A stretch of 64,000 nucleotides of DNA from Sinomonas notoginsengisoli (GTDB lineage: Bacteria; Actinomycetota; Actinomycetes; Actinomycetales; Micrococcaceae): contig NZ_JAIZDP010000006.1 in the NCBI RefSeq assembly GCF_021554725.1, positions 1 through 64,000 on the forward strand. Direction: 5' to 3'. The first letter of the stretch is position 1, and each line of letters opens with the position of its first letter. The position numbers and the translations under genes are program-made. Below are positions 37,898 to 47,066 of this stretch, one piece after another. The notes beneath the pieces were generated by a model. It did no database searches, was not told the origin of the DNA, and was given only the letters and a program-made list of their open reading frames with translations.

Positions 37898-40047
37898 GCA
37901 GTGTGGCTGCTCCTAGGGGTGCAGCGGATCGCCCCCTCGTCATCGCCATCGACGGCCGCTCGGGCGCGGGCAAGACCTCCCTCGCCGTTGAGCTTGCCGC
38001 GGCGCTGCGGGCCCACCGGACCGTGGCCCTCGTCCACCTCGAGGACCTCTATCCGGGGTGGGATGGCCTCGACGAGGGGATCCGCTTGTGCGCGACCAGG
38101 ATCCTCGAGCCCCTCGCGCGGGGCGAGACCGCCCGCTGGCACCCATGGGACTGGGCGGCCGGCATCGAGGGCGCCGAACGCGTGACGCAGCCCGCTGACA
38201 TCGTGCTCGTCGAGGGAGTCGGCGCGGGCGCGGCCCCGCTTCGGAGGCTCATCGACGCGCTCGTGTGGGTCGAGGCCCCGGCCGAGGAGCGCAAGCGCCG
38301 GGCACTCGCCCGCGACGGGGAGACTTACGCGCCCCACTGGGACCGCTGGGCAGCCCAGGAAAATGCCTGGCTCGCGCACGACGACGCCCCCACCGCCGCC
38401 CCCGTCACGGTCGCCTCTGGCCCGGGTCAGGACCGGCCTGACGGTCTCGCCGCGCGGGTCATCGGTGCACTCGCCGAGCTCCCGTCGCTCCGCGACCTCC
38501 TCGCGCCCGAACGATCCGCGCGCGAGTCTGCAGGCGTCGTCGTGCGCAGGCTCCACGCTGCGCCGGACCCCGAGCGGCTGTTCTCCGAGTTCTTCGGGGG
38601 CTCCGGGCAGGCGGTGTGGCTCGACTCCTCCGACGCCACGATCGGGTACCCCGGCGGCGAGGTCGGGCCACGCAGCAGGTTCAGCATCATGGCGGACAGT
38701 TCTGGGCTCCTCGGGCGCCAGATGTCGCATCGGCGGGGACTGACCGAGCTGGTGATCGGGCCGGAGACGGCCACGCCGGTCTCAGCCCGCTTCGGCATGC
38801 CGTTCTTCCGGTGGCTCGATGCGGAATGGGGGCATGCGCACGCCCCGATGACGACCGGACTTGCCAGCGGGTTCGCGCTCGGCTGGCTCGGATACCTCGG
38901 ATACGAGCTCAAGCGGGAGTGCGGTGGCTCGGACGTGGACCCCGGGCTCCCAGACGCCCAGCTGCTGTTCGCCGCGCGGGCCCTCGTCCTCGACCATCTC
39001 CTCGGCGAGGCTTGGCTTCTCGCGCTGCACTCCCCCGACGCCGATGCATGGCTCGACACCGCGGCCTCGGCAGTGGACCGGAGCGCTGCCCACGGGCCGA
39101 CGCCTGCGTCAGCGATGTCTGCGTCTGCGGAGCCGGGCCCGATCACGGCGGATCCGCCGGTATTCGCTGCCCGCGACCCTGCGGCCTCCTATATGGACAA
39201 GGTCCGCCGGGCGCAGGCGGAGATCGCCGAGGGCAACACCTACGAGGTCTGCCTCACCACCACGCTCGAGGCACCGGCCTCCGGCGACGGCGCAGGCGTC
39301 GTCCACATCGACCCTCTCCGCGCCTACTTCGCGCTCCGCCGCCGCAGCCCTGCGCCCTTCGCGGCGTTCGCGCGGTTCGGCGGCCTGAGCATTGCGAGCA
39401 CGTCACCGGAGCGCTTCCTCTCCCTCACTGCCGACGGCGCGCTGCGCGCCGAGCCGATCAAGGGCACCCGCAGTCGCTCCGCCCGCGCGACCCGCGCCGA
39501 GGATGCCGCGGCCTCGGCCGAGCTGTCCGCGAACCCCAAGGACCGCGCGGAGAACCTCATGATCGTGGACCTGCTCCGCAACGACCTGAGCCACCATGCC
39601 GCCCCCGGATCGGTGGCCGTCTCGCGGCTCTTCGCTGTCGAGACGTACGCGACCGTCCACCAGCTCGTGAGCACGATCGACGCCCGGCTCCGTCCAGGAG
39701 CCTCACGCGCCGAGGCTGTCGCGGCAGCGTTCCCGCCCGGATCGATGACGGGCGCGCCGAAGATCAGCACCATGGCCATCCTCGACGAGCTCGAGGCGGG
39801 TCCCCGGGGGGTCTACTCGGGCGTGATCGGCTACTTCTCACGGACGGGCGCCGCGGACCTGTCCGTGGTGATCCGCACCCTGATCGTCGAGCAGCTCGAC
39901 GGGACGCACGACGGCGCCGCCCGCCTCACGCTCGGGGTGGGCGGCGCCGTCGTGGCCGACTCGGACCCGGCAGCCGAGTACGACGAGATCCGCGCCAAGG
40001 CCTTCGCCGTCCTGAGCGCTCTGGGCTCGGAGTTCCCGGACCCCTGA
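37894..40047 (+). CDS. pabB: Fusion: P-loop nucleoside kinase-like domain plus aminodeoxychorismate synthase component I
   Basis: 717 residues from GTG 37894. Residues 1-200 form a P-loop kinase-like domain (GRSGAGKT at 21-28, HLEDLYPGWDGL resembling uridine kinase). The rest is a chorismate-binding enzyme; EPIKGTRSR carries the lysine that marks PabB rather than anthranilate synthase, and NPKDRAENLMIVDLLRNDLS, PPGSMTGAPK and YSGVIGYFS are conserved. PabB makes 4-amino-4-deoxychorismate for folate. No PabA glutaminase domain is present. The kinase fusion is unusual; its role is unknown. A PabC-type gene lies 1.5 kb downstream. Confidence 0.9.
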   Translation: MSSVAAPRGAADRPLVIAIDGRSGAGKTSLAVELAAALRAHRTVALVHLEDLYPGWDGLDEGIRLCATRILEPLARGETARWHPWDWAAGIEGAERVTQPADIVLVEGVGAGAAPLRRLIDALVWVEAPAEERKRRALARDGETYAPHWDRWAAQENAWLAHDDAPTAAPVTVASGPGQDRPDGLAARVIGALAELPSLRDLLAPERSARESAGVVVRRLHAAPDPERLFSEFFGGSGQAVWLDSSDATIGYPGGEVGPRSRFSIMADSSGLLGRQMSHRRGLTELVIGPETATPVSARFGMPFFRWLDAEWGHAHAPMTTGLASGFALGWLGYLGYELKRECGGSDVDPGLPDAQLLFAARALVLDHLLGEAWLLALHSPDADAWLDTAASAVDRSAAHGPTPASAMSASAEPGPITADPPVFAARDPAASYMDKVRRAQAEIAEGNTYEVCLTTTLEAPASGDGAGVVHIDPLRAYFALRRRSPAPFAAFARFGGLSIASTSPERFLSLTADGALRAEPIKGTRSRSARATRAEDAAASAELSANPKDRAENLMIVDLLRNDLSHHAAPGSVAVSRLFAVETYATVHQLVSTIDARLRPGASRAEAVAAAFPPGSMTGAPKISTMAILDELEAGPRGVYSGVIGYFSRTGAADLSVVIRTLIVEQLDGTHDGAARLTLGVGGAVVADSDPAAEYDEIRAKAFAVLSALGSEFPDP

Positions 40048-40073
40048 TGGACAGCCCGCCGGCTACCGGCTGG

Positions 40074-41531
40074 CTACTGGAGTGTGGCTGTGAGCCGCGC
40101 GACGTTGTCCACATAGCGGCTCAAGAGCGGCCGGGTCCGCCACTCGCGCAGGTCGAGCCGCTTGCTCACCTCGCGGTACATGTCCTCGACCTTGCGCATC
40201 TGCTCCACGATGTGCTGGCCAGGCAGCATGAGCGAGACCTCCATGTTGAGCGAGAACGAGCGCATGTCCATGTTCGAGGAGCCGAGGACGGCCACGTCGT
40301 CGTCCACCGTGAAGTGCTTCGCGTGCAGCACGAACGGCTTCGGATACCGGTAGATCGCCACACCGGCGGTCAGCAGCGCCTCGTAGTAGGACTGCTGCGC
40401 GTGGTGCACGAGGAACTGGTCGCCCTGCTCGGAGACGAAGAGCTCGACCGCGACGCCGCGCTGCGCCGCCGTCGTCACCGCATACAGCAGCGAATCGTCG
40501 GGGACGAAGTAGGGGCTGCAGATCGAGAGCCGGTGCTGGGCCGAGTAGATGAGGGTGTTGAAGAGACGCAGGTTGTTCTCGTTCGCGAAGGCCGGGCCGC
40601 TCGGGACCACCTGGGCAGGCGTCTCGCCCGCGGGCTCGGGGGCGACGAGCTGGCTCTCGAGCATCTCGTCCGTCTCGGAGAGCCAGTCAGTGGCGAAGAC
40701 GACATTGAGCGTCGTGACCGCGGGACCCTCGATGCGCGCCATGAGCTCGACCCACTTCCGCTTGGCCCTGCGGTGGTAGGCGCGCTCGATCAGGTTCAGC
40801 GAGCCGGTGAACGCGGTCTCACCGTCCACCACGAGGATCTTGCGGTGGTTGCGCAGGTCAACACGGCGCCACTGGCCGTGCACCGGCAGGAGGGGCAGCA
40901 TGGGGCGCCAGCGGACTTTCGAGTCCTTGAGGCGCCGCTTGAACGAGCGGTATCCGGGGATGCGCAGGCTACCGATGTGGTCATAGAGGAACCGGACCTC
41001 GACTCCCCTCTCTGCCGCCTCGGTCAACGCCGTGAAGAAGTCCTCAGTCACCTCGTCCCAGCTGACGATGTAGAACTCGGCGTTGACAAAGCGCTTGGCC
41101 TTGCGCACCGCGTCGGCCATTTCGGCGATCGCGTCCTCGTACCCCGGGATGAGCCGCACCGCATTGCCGTTGACCATGGGCAGCGAACCAAGCCCACGGT
41201 TCAGCTCGGCGGCGGAGTGCAGCCAGTCGGGGCCGTCGAATGTCGTGTCGACCTCGTCGGAGTCGGCCAGCGCCGCCCGCACGCGCGCGTTGACCTCCTG
41301 CTGCTGATCACGGCGCTTCCCGGAGAAGCGGAAGTTGCCGAACATGAGGAACAGGACCAGCCCGAGTGTGGGGACGAAGAAGATCGCGAGGAGCCATGCC
41401 ATCGCGGTGGTGGGGCGGCGGTTCCCGGGGATGATGCCGAGAACGGCGATGCGGATCACGAAGTCGACAACGCCGAGCGCGAACGTGAGCCAATCCGGCA
41501 GGAGCCCGATGAGCGGCAGCTGGAGCAGCAT
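40074..41531 (-). CDS. cls: Cardiolipin synthase (phospholipase D family)
   Basis: 485 residues from ATG 41531 (GTG 41537 adds two). Two N-terminal membrane helices precede two phosphatidyltransferase HKD domains: RNHRKILVVDGETAFTGSLN (about 235) and HAKHFTVDDDVAVLGSSNMD (about 410). It condenses phosphatidylglycerol to cardiolipin at the membrane. It lies on the opposite strand between pabB and pabC. Confidence 0.95.
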   Translation of the reverse strand: MLLQLPLIGLLPDWLTFALGVVDFVIRIAVLGIIPGNRRPTTAMAWLLAIFFVPTLGLVLFLMFGNFRFSGKRRDQQQEVNARVRAALADSDEVDTTFDGPDWLHSAAELNRGLGSLPMVNGNAVRLIPGYEDAIAEMADAVRKAKRFVNAEFYIVSWDEVTEDFFTALTEAAERGVEVRFLYDHIGSLRIPGYRSFKRRLKDSKVRWRPMLPLLPVHGQWRRVDLRNHRKILVVDGETAFTGSLNLIERAYHRRAKRKWVELMARIEGPAVTTLNVVFATDWLSETDEMLESQLVAPEPAGETPAQVVPSGPAFANENNLRLFNTLIYSAQHRLSICSPYFVPDDSLLYAVTTAAQRGVAVELFVSEQGDQFLVHHAQQSYYEALLTAGVAIYRYPKPFVLHAKHFTVDDDVAVLGSSNMDMRSFSLNMEVSLMLPGQHIVEQMRKVEDMYREVSKRLDLREWRTRPLLSRYVDNVARLTATLQ

Positions 41532-41553
41532 GGGCACAGCCTAAGCTGTCCAC

Positions 41554-42468
41554 ATGACTCAGACCGTTCTCGTGTTCCTCGACCGCGCGTTGCCCGACGG
41601 CCGAATCGAGGACGCCGCCAAGCCGCAGCTGTTCGCGACCGACCTCGGCGCCACGCGCGGCGACGGAGTGTTCGAGACGCTGCTGGTCCTCGACGGGCAT
41701 GTGCGCAAACTGCCTGCACACCTGTCCCGCATGCAGCATTCCGCGCAGGTGCTCGAGCTGGAGGTGCCCGGGCACGAGGCATGGGAGCGCGCCATCGTCA
41801 CGGCCCTCGACGAGTACCAGCGCGTGGTCGGGCCCCTCACCGAGGTGGTCGTGAAGCTGGTCGCGACGCGCGGCGTCGAGGGCGTCCACGAGGCCACCTG
41901 CTGGGTCGCGGCGTCGGCCCCTGCACCCGCGGCGAAGCGGCAGCGGGAGGAGGGCATCGACGTCCTGCTCCTGGACCGCGGCTACGATTCCGACGTCGCC
42001 GAGCGCGCGCCCTGGCTCCTGCTCGGTGCCAAGACGCTCTCCTATGCCGTGAACATGGCGGCCCTGCGGCACGCACACGCCCACGGCGCCGATGACGTCA
42101 TCTTCACCTCCTCCGATGGGCAGGTCCTCGAGGGGCCCACCTCGACCGTCCTGCTCGCCCACGCTGATACGGACGACGCCGGCCACGTCACCCTGAAGAG
42201 GCTCGTCACCCCGCGCTTGGATTCCGGCATCCTGCCCGGCACGTCGCAGGGCGCGCTCTTCGCCGCCGCGAAGGAGGCCGGGTGGGAGCTCGGGTACGGG
42301 CCCCTCGAGCCAGAGGACCTCTTCGACGCCGAGGCCGTGTGGCTCATCTCCTCCGTGCGGCTGCTCACGCCCGTGAACCGCATCGATGGGAAGGCCGTCG
42401 GCACTGATCCGGCGCTGGCCAGGGCCCTGACCGAGGAGCTCTCGGCCCTGTTCGACAAGATCGCCTGA
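41554..42468 (+). CDS. pabC: Aminotransferase class IV, probable 4-amino-4-deoxychorismate lyase
   Basis: 304 residues. A PLP-dependent fold-type IV enzyme: GDGVFETLLVLDGHVRKLPAHLSR, the internal-aldimine lysine in LGAKTLSYAVNMAALR, and DGQVLEGPTSTVLLA near the phosphate site. PabC converts aminodeoxychorismate to 4-aminobenzoate and pyruvate. Assignment as PabC over a branched-chain or D-amino-acid aminotransferase rests on PabB being nearby. It is divergent from cls with a 22-base gap. Confidence 0.85.
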   Translation: MTQTVLVFLDRALPDGRIEDAAKPQLFATDLGATRGDGVFETLLVLDGHVRKLPAHLSRMQHSAQVLELEVPGHEAWERAIVTALDEYQRVVGPLTEVVVKLVATRGVEGVHEATCWVAASAPAPAAKRQREEGIDVLLLDRGYDSDVAERAPWLLLGAKTLSYAVNMAALRHAHAHGADDVIFTSSDGQVLEGPTSTVLLAHADTDDAGHVTLKRLVTPRLDSGILPGTSQGALFAAAKEAGWELGYGPLEPEDLFDAEAVWLISSVRLLTPVNRIDGKAVGTDPALARALTEELSALFDKIA

Positions 42469-42475
42469 CCGGGCC

Positions 42476-42496
42476 GGGGGCTGACCTCGCGCCCCC
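42476..42496 (+). terminator. Short hairpin after pabC
   Basis: GGGGGC (42476-42481) and GCCCCC (42491-42496) form a 6-bp GC stem with a 9-base loop right after the pabC stop. Weak without a U-tract. Confidence 0.5.
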
Positions 42497-42535
42497 ACGC
42501 GGCGACCTCGCGGCCCCACGGGGTGACCTCGGCGG
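42483..42535. repeat. 21-bp tandem repeat upstream of mmsA
   Basis: Units 42483-42503 and 42504-42524 differ at three or four positions, with a partial third unit to 42535, each starting GACCTCG. It lies between the pabC stop and the mmsA promoter region. Function unknown. Confidence 0.65.
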
Positions 42536-42559
42536 ATCGGAGGGAGGAGGCTCTGGAAA

Positions 42560-42579
42560 ATAGTTGGAAGTCCGAGTAT
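42560..42579 (+). promoter_or_regulatory. Operator-like motif A upstream of mmsA
   Basis: The 20-mer ATAGTTGGAAGTCCGAGTAT is 16/20 identical to motif B at 49426-49445 between the acyl-CoA ligase and acyl-CoA dehydrogenase genes. Both fit the inverted repeat AT-N3-TNGGA-N2-TCCNA-N3-AT. It lies about 54 bases before the mmsA ATG and is a likely binding site of a shared regulator. Confidence 0.6.
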
Positions 42580-42632
42580 CTTCGATCTCAGATGACTTGG
42601 ATCACATCCATCCCCAAGCGAAGGAGCTTGTC

Positions 42633-44135
42633 ATGGTTCGCGAACTCACCCACTACATCGGCGGCGCTCGCGTCGACGGGACATCCGGGCGCTTCAGCGA
42701 CGTCTACAACCCCTCCACCGGCGAGGTCCAGGCCCGCCTCCCTCTCGCCAGCAAGGACGAGGTCAGCGAGGCGATCGCCAACGCGGAGAAGGGCCAGGCC
42801 GAGTGGGCCGCGATGAACCCGCAGCGCCGCGGCCGGATCCTGCTGAAGTTCGTGGACCTCGCCAACCGGCACATGGACGAGCTCGCCGAGATGCTCTCCT
42901 CCGAGCACGGCAAGACCTTCGCGGACTCGAAGGGCGATGTCCAACGCGGCCTCGAGGTCGTCGAGTTCTCCGCCGGCGCCGCGCCGCACCTGCTCAAGGG
43001 CGAGTTCTCGGACAGCGTCGGCACGGGCATCGACGTGCACTCGCTGCGCAAGCCGCTCGGAGTGGTCGCGGGCATCAGCCCGTTCAACTTCCCCGCAATG
43101 ATCCCGCTGTGGCAGGCGGGGCCGGCCCTCGCGGCGGGCAACGCCTTCATCTGCAAGCCGAGCGAGCGTGACCCCTCGGTTCCGCTGCGCCTCGCCGAGC
43201 TCCTCACCGAGGCCGGACTCCCGGATGGGGTGTTCAACGTGGTCAACGGGGACAAGGAGGCCGTGGACGCCCTTCTCGAGGACCCGCGCGTCAAGGCCAT
43301 CGGCTTCGTGGGCTCCACCCCCATCGCCCAGTACATCTACGCGACCGCCGCCGAGCACGGCAAGCGCGCCCAGTGCTTCGGCGGTGCGAAGAACCATATG
43401 GTCATCCTCCCGGACGCGGACATGGACATGGCCGCCGATGCCCTCATCGGCGCAGGCTACGGCTCTGCCGGCGAGCGCTGCATGGCCATCTCGGTCGCCG
43501 TTCCTGTGGGCGAGAAGACCGCGGACGCCCTCGTGGCGAAGCTCCAGGAGCGCATCAAGGACCTCCGGGTAGGCGCGGGCATGGACCCCGAGGTGGACTT
43601 CGGGCCGGTCGTCACCGGGGCGGCCAAGGAGCGCATCGAGGGCTACATCGCCGCCGGCGCCGAGGAGGGCGCGGATCTGGTCGTAGACGGCCGCGGGCAC
43701 ACGGTAGAGGGGCACGAGAACGGCTTCTGGGTCGGCCCCACCCTGTTCGACCGCGTCACGAAGGACATGTCGATCTATAAGGACGAGATCTTCGGCCCGG
43801 TCCTGAGCGTGGTCCGCGCCACTGACTACGACGAGGCTCTCCGCCTGTGCAGCGAGCACGAGTTCGGCAACGGCGTGGCGATCTTCACTCGCGACGGCGA
43901 CGCCGCCCGCGACTTCGCGAGCCGCGTCGAGGTGGGCATGGTCGGCGTGAACGTGCCGATCCCCGTCCCCATCGCCTACTACACGTTCGGCGGCTGGAAG
44001 GCCTCCGGCTTCGCCGACCTCAACCAGCATGGCCCCGACGCCTTCCGGTTCTTCACCAAGACCAAGACGGTCACCACGCGCTGGCCTTCCGGCGTACGCC
44101 AGGGCGCGAGCTTCATCATGCCGGCGGGCAGCTGA
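42633..44135 (+). CDS. mmsA: Methylmalonate-semialdehyde dehydrogenase (CoA-acylating)
   Basis: 500 residues from ATG 42633, after AAGGAG. An ALDH-superfamily enzyme, it oxidises methylmalonate semialdehyde to propionyl-CoA in valine breakdown. Seen: GVVAGISPFNFPAMIPLW, GFVGSTPIAQYIY, and catalytic Cys in GSAGERCMAIS with no glutamate general base, as expected for this CoA-acylating branch. FVGSTP and GAKNHM fit MmsA/IolA. Its stop overlaps the next ATG by one base. Confidence 0.95.
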   Translation: MVRELTHYIGGARVDGTSGRFSDVYNPSTGEVQARLPLASKDEVSEAIANAEKGQAEWAAMNPQRRGRILLKFVDLANRHMDELAEMLSSEHGKTFADSKGDVQRGLEVVEFSAGAAPHLLKGEFSDSVGTGIDVHSLRKPLGVVAGISPFNFPAMIPLWQAGPALAAGNAFICKPSERDPSVPLRLAELLTEAGLPDGVFNVVNGDKEAVDALLEDPRVKAIGFVGSTPIAQYIYATAAEHGKRAQCFGGAKNHMVILPDADMDMAADALIGAGYGSAGERCMAISVAVPVGEKTADALVAKLQERIKDLRVGAGMDPEVDFGPVVTGAAKERIEGYIAAGAEEGADLVVDGRGHTVEGHENGFWVGPTLFDRVTKDMSIYKDEIFGPVLSVVRATDYDEALRLCSEHEFGNGVAIFTRDGDAARDFASRVEVGMVGVNVPIPVPIAYYTFGGWKASGFADLNQHGPDAFRFFTKTKTVTTRWPSGVRQGASFIMPAGS

Positions 44136-45226
44136 TGGCGCCCGCTGAAATGGACACAGCGCAGGAACACGAGGTGCTCTTCGAGCGGAAGGGTGGGCTC
44201 GGCGTCGTCGTGCTCAACCGCCCGCGCGCGGTGAACGCACTCACCATGGGAATGGCAGAAGCCATGCTCGCCCAGCTCACAGCCTGGGCCGAGGACGACA
44301 CCGTGCAGACCGTCCTCGTGCGCGGTGCAGGCGATCGCGGACTGTGCGCGGGCGGGGACATCGTGGCGATCTACCACGACATGCTCGACGGCGGCGACGC
44401 CACCGCACGCTTCTGGGCCACCGAGTACCGGCTCAACTCGCTCATCAGCCGGTACCCGAAGCCGTACGTCGCGTTCATGGACGGGCTCGTGCTCGGGGGC
44501 GGGGTGGGCGTCTCGGCGCACGGCTCGCACCGGATCGTCACCGAGCGGACGCGCACGGGCATGCCGGAGACCACCATCGGGTTCGCGCCGGACGTGGGGG
44601 GCACGCTCCTGCTCGCCTCGGCACCGGGCGAGGCAGGCACGCACGCCGCCCTCACCGGCGCCCACCTCGACGCCGCTGACGCGATCCATCTGGGCCTCGC
44701 GGACTTCTTCATCCCGAGCAGCCGCCTGGATGCCGTCGCCGCCGCCCTCGAGCGGGACAGGGCAGACGACGTCGTCGGCCGCCTTGCGTCCGAGCCTCCC
44801 TTGTCGCCGCTGGCTGCCCAGCGGGGCTGGATCGATGCGGCGTACGCATCAGACGACGCCGAGGAGATCGTGACCAGGCTTCGCGCCCACGAGGATCCGG
44901 CGGCGCGAGCTGCCGCCGAGACCATCGAGGCCAAGTCCCCCACGTCCATCAAGGTCACGCTCGAGGCGCTGCGCCGCGCCCGCGCCCGCGGCCCGATCCC
45001 GCTGGCCCTCGAAGAGGCCCTCGAAGAGGAATACCGGGTCGGCCTGCACCTGCTGGCCGGCCACGACTTCCAGGAAGGCGTCCGCGCGCAGGTCATCGAC
45101 AAGGACCGCAACCCTCGATGGGAGCCGTCCACACTGGCGGACGTGACCCGTGGTGAGGTCGAGGCCTGCTTCGCGCCGCTCGGCGACCGCGAGCTCCGAC
45201 TGGCCGAGACAGTGGCGACCCCGTGA
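44135..45226 (+). CDS. 3-hydroxyisobutyryl-CoA hydrolase (crotonase superfamily)
   Basis: 363 residues from ATG 44135. Crotonase fold with oxyanion segments GLCAGGDIVAIY and GLVLGGGVGVSAHGSHRI. MPETTIGFAPDVGGT contains the Glu and Asp specific to 3-hydroxyisobutyryl-CoA hydrolase, setting it apart from ordinary enoyl-CoA hydratases. It frees 3-hydroxyisobutyrate from CoA in valine catabolism, directly before mmsB's step. Confidence 0.92.
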   Translation: MAPAEMDTAQEHEVLFERKGGLGVVVLNRPRAVNALTMGMAEAMLAQLTAWAEDDTVQTVLVRGAGDRGLCAGGDIVAIYHDMLDGGDATARFWATEYRLNSLISRYPKPYVAFMDGLVLGGGVGVSAHGSHRIVTERTRTGMPETTIGFAPDVGGTLLLASAPGEAGTHAALTGAHLDAADAIHLGLADFFIPSSRLDAVAAALERDRADDVVGRLASEPPLSPLAAQRGWIDAAYASDDAEEIVTRLRAHEDPAARAAAETIEAKSPTSIKVTLEALRRARARGPIPLALEEALEEEYRVGLHLLAGHDFQEGVRAQVIDKDRNPRWEPSTLADVTRGEVEACFAPLGDRELRLAETVATP

Positions 45227-45279
45227 GACTCCCGGCCACCCGCTAGAACGATGCCCACAACGATGCCCGAGGAGAGACC

Positions 45280-46221
45280 ATGACAGAGCAGTCCGCGGCC
45301 GGCGACGCCGCGCAGTCAGCAGGCACTATCGCGTTCCTCGGCCTCGGCCACATGGGCGGCCCGATGGCGGTGAACCTGATCAAGGCCGGCTACACGGTGG
45401 TGGGCTACGATCCGGTCCCCGCGGCCATCGAGGCCGCCCGGGACCACGGCGTCCCGGTGACGGGCTCAGCCGTGGAGGCTGCGACAGGCGCCTCCGTGAT
45501 CCTCACGATGCTCCCCAGCGGCCGCCACGTCCTCGAGGCGTACCGCGGCAGCGGCGGGCAGCCCGGGCTGCTCGAGGCTGCCGCCCCCGGCACCCTGTTC
45601 CTGGACTGCTCCACGATCAACGTCACCGAGGCGCAGGAGGCCGCCGCGGCGGCAATCGCAGCGGGCCACCGCTCAGTGGACGCGCCCGTTTCCGGCGGGG
45701 TGGTCGGCGCGGAGGCGGGCACGCTCACCTTCATGGTCGGCGGCGAGGACGATGACGTCGCAACGGTGCGCCCCATCCTCGAGACGATGGGCAAGCGCGT
45801 GGTGCACTGTGGCGCCCACGGCCTCGGCCAGGCCGCCAAGGTCTGCAACAACATGATCCTCGGCGTGTCGATGATCGCTGTGAGCGAGGCGTTTGTCCTG
45901 GGCGAGAAGCTGGGCCTCACTCACGAGGCGCTGTTCGACGTCGCGGCACACGCATCGGGCCAGTGCTGGGCGCTGACCACCAACTGCCCCGTCCCCGGTC
46001 CGGTCCCCACAAGCCCCGCCAACCGCGACTACCAGCCGGGATTCGCCGGAGCACTCATGGCCAAGGACCTCGGCCTGGCGGTCAACGCGCTCGAGCACAC
46101 TGGTGTCGCCGCGGACATGGGGCAGCTCGCGGCGAGGATCTACAACTCGTTTGTCGAGCACGGCGGCGGGGGCACCGACTTCTCGGGCATCATCAACTCG
46201 ATCCGCGAGCAGTCCGAGTAG
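45280..46221 (+). CDS. mmsB: 3-hydroxyisobutyrate dehydrogenase
   Basis: 313 residues. NAD-binding GLGHMGGPMAVNLIKAGY, substrate motif DAPVSGGVVGAEAGTLTFMVGG, and catalytic Lys in GLGQAAKVCNNM fit the beta-hydroxyacid dehydrogenase family. It oxidises 3-hydroxyisobutyrate to methylmalonate semialdehyde, the substrate of MmsA. It lies 53 bases after the hydrolase gene, with a clear GAGGAGAG site, closing a three-enzyme valine operon. Confidence 0.95.
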   Translation: MTEQSAAGDAAQSAGTIAFLGLGHMGGPMAVNLIKAGYTVVGYDPVPAAIEAARDHGVPVTGSAVEAATGASVILTMLPSGRHVLEAYRGSGGQPGLLEAAAPGTLFLDCSTINVTEAQEAAAAAIAAGHRSVDAPVSGGVVGAEAGTLTFMVGGEDDDVATVRPILETMGKRVVHCGAHGLGQAAKVCNNMILGVSMIAVSEAFVLGEKLGLTHEALFDVAAHASGQCWALTTNCPVPGPVPTSPANRDYQPGFAGALMAKDLGLAVNALEHTGVAADMGQLAARIYNSFVEHGGGGTDFSGIINSIREQSE

Positions 46222-46238
46222 CGACCCCAGAACCGCGG

Positions 46239-46964
46239 CTAGAGGGTCGCTGGGATCTCGCGCCCGGGGAACAGGGTCGCGTACTGCTTGCGGTACAGGC
46301 GGCGTCCAACGAGCCGGTAGGCGAAGCGGATCGGGGCGGGTATGTCCTTGAAGAACTCCTCCCGCTCCCCCGGCGGGTTCGTTGCGAGCACGAGGCCGAG
46401 GTAGGCGAGCATCACCTTGGTCTCGAATTCGTCCGTCCCGTGCTTGGCGAGGGCGGCGAGGTCCTGCTCCGTGAGCACCTTGTCCGCCACCGGCATCATC
46501 TCGGTGACCTCGCGGCGCAAGTGCACCTTGAGGAGCTCCGAGAGGTCCGCATAGCGTGTGGCGAGCTCGTCGCGCGCCGTGGGATCCGCCGTCGCCATCC
46601 ACTGCTTCCGTAGCGGCTCGATGACCGCAAGGCGGTCGGCGACCTGACGGTGGTGCTCGAGCATCTGCGCGACGTGCAGGGCGCACGCCGGCGCCTGCTC
46701 CTCGAGCTTCGGGTACATGAGGCGGTCCTCAGCCTCATGGTGGACGTGCAAGAGCTTGTCGAAGTTCCCGAGGACCTCGCCCACGTAGGAGGCACGGCCC
46801 GTATCGCCGGGACCTGCGGTGCGGACAAGCCCGGGCGCCTCGTCGTAGGCCCACAGGAAGACTCGGTGGATTCGCCGCATGGCGGCTGTAGCCGAGCACA
46901 GCATGGGGCCGGGCGGCACTTCTGCGGCGGTCTCCCCCGGGAGCATCGTGAAGAAGTCAGGCAT
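46239..46964 (-). CDS. Hemerythrin-like domain protein
   Basis: 241 residues from ATG 46964, which follows AGGAGA. Iron-ligand-type histidines and a carboxylate are spread in helices: AMRRIHRVFLWAYD, LLHVHHEAEDRLMYP, MLEHHRQVADRL, and HLRREVTEMMP. Hemerythrins bind a di-iron site and sense or carry oxygen, NO or iron. The C-terminal 60 residues are basic and unassigned. It may respond to redox state near the catabolic genes; that is inference. Confidence 0.88.
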   Translation of the reverse strand: MPDFFTMLPGETAAEVPPGPMLCSATAAMRRIHRVFLWAYDEAPGLVRTAGPGDTGRASYVGEVLGNFDKLLHVHHEAEDRLMYPKLEEQAPACALHVAQMLEHHRQVADRLAVIEPLRKQWMATADPTARDELATRYADLSELLKVHLRREVTEMMPVADKVLTEQDLAALAKHGTDEFETKVMLAYLGLVLATNPPGEREEFFKDIPAPIRFAYRLVGRRLYRKQYATLFPGREIPATL

Positions 46965-47066
46965 GGCGGATCTCCTGTTGTAGATCCCCCCGGGGAACCG
47001 ACCCGACAAGGATGGTACGGCGGCCTCCGCGCGCATCACAATGGTCCGCGCGGTTATCCAGTCGCT

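Noticed and set aside
38616-42095. 1159-residue open frame across pabB, cls and pabC
   Set aside because: Arg/Pro-rich with no family motifs, and it crosses three recognised genes on both strands. It is a codon-bias shadow.
42483-42535. Repeat as an integration or attachment site
   Set aside because: No integrase, tRNA end or mobile gene is near. It is a short local tandem duplication.
44135-45226. Enoyl-CoA hydratase annotation
   Set aside because: The MPETTIGFAPDVGG motif and location between mmsA and mmsB indicate 3-hydroxyisobutyryl-CoA hydrolase.
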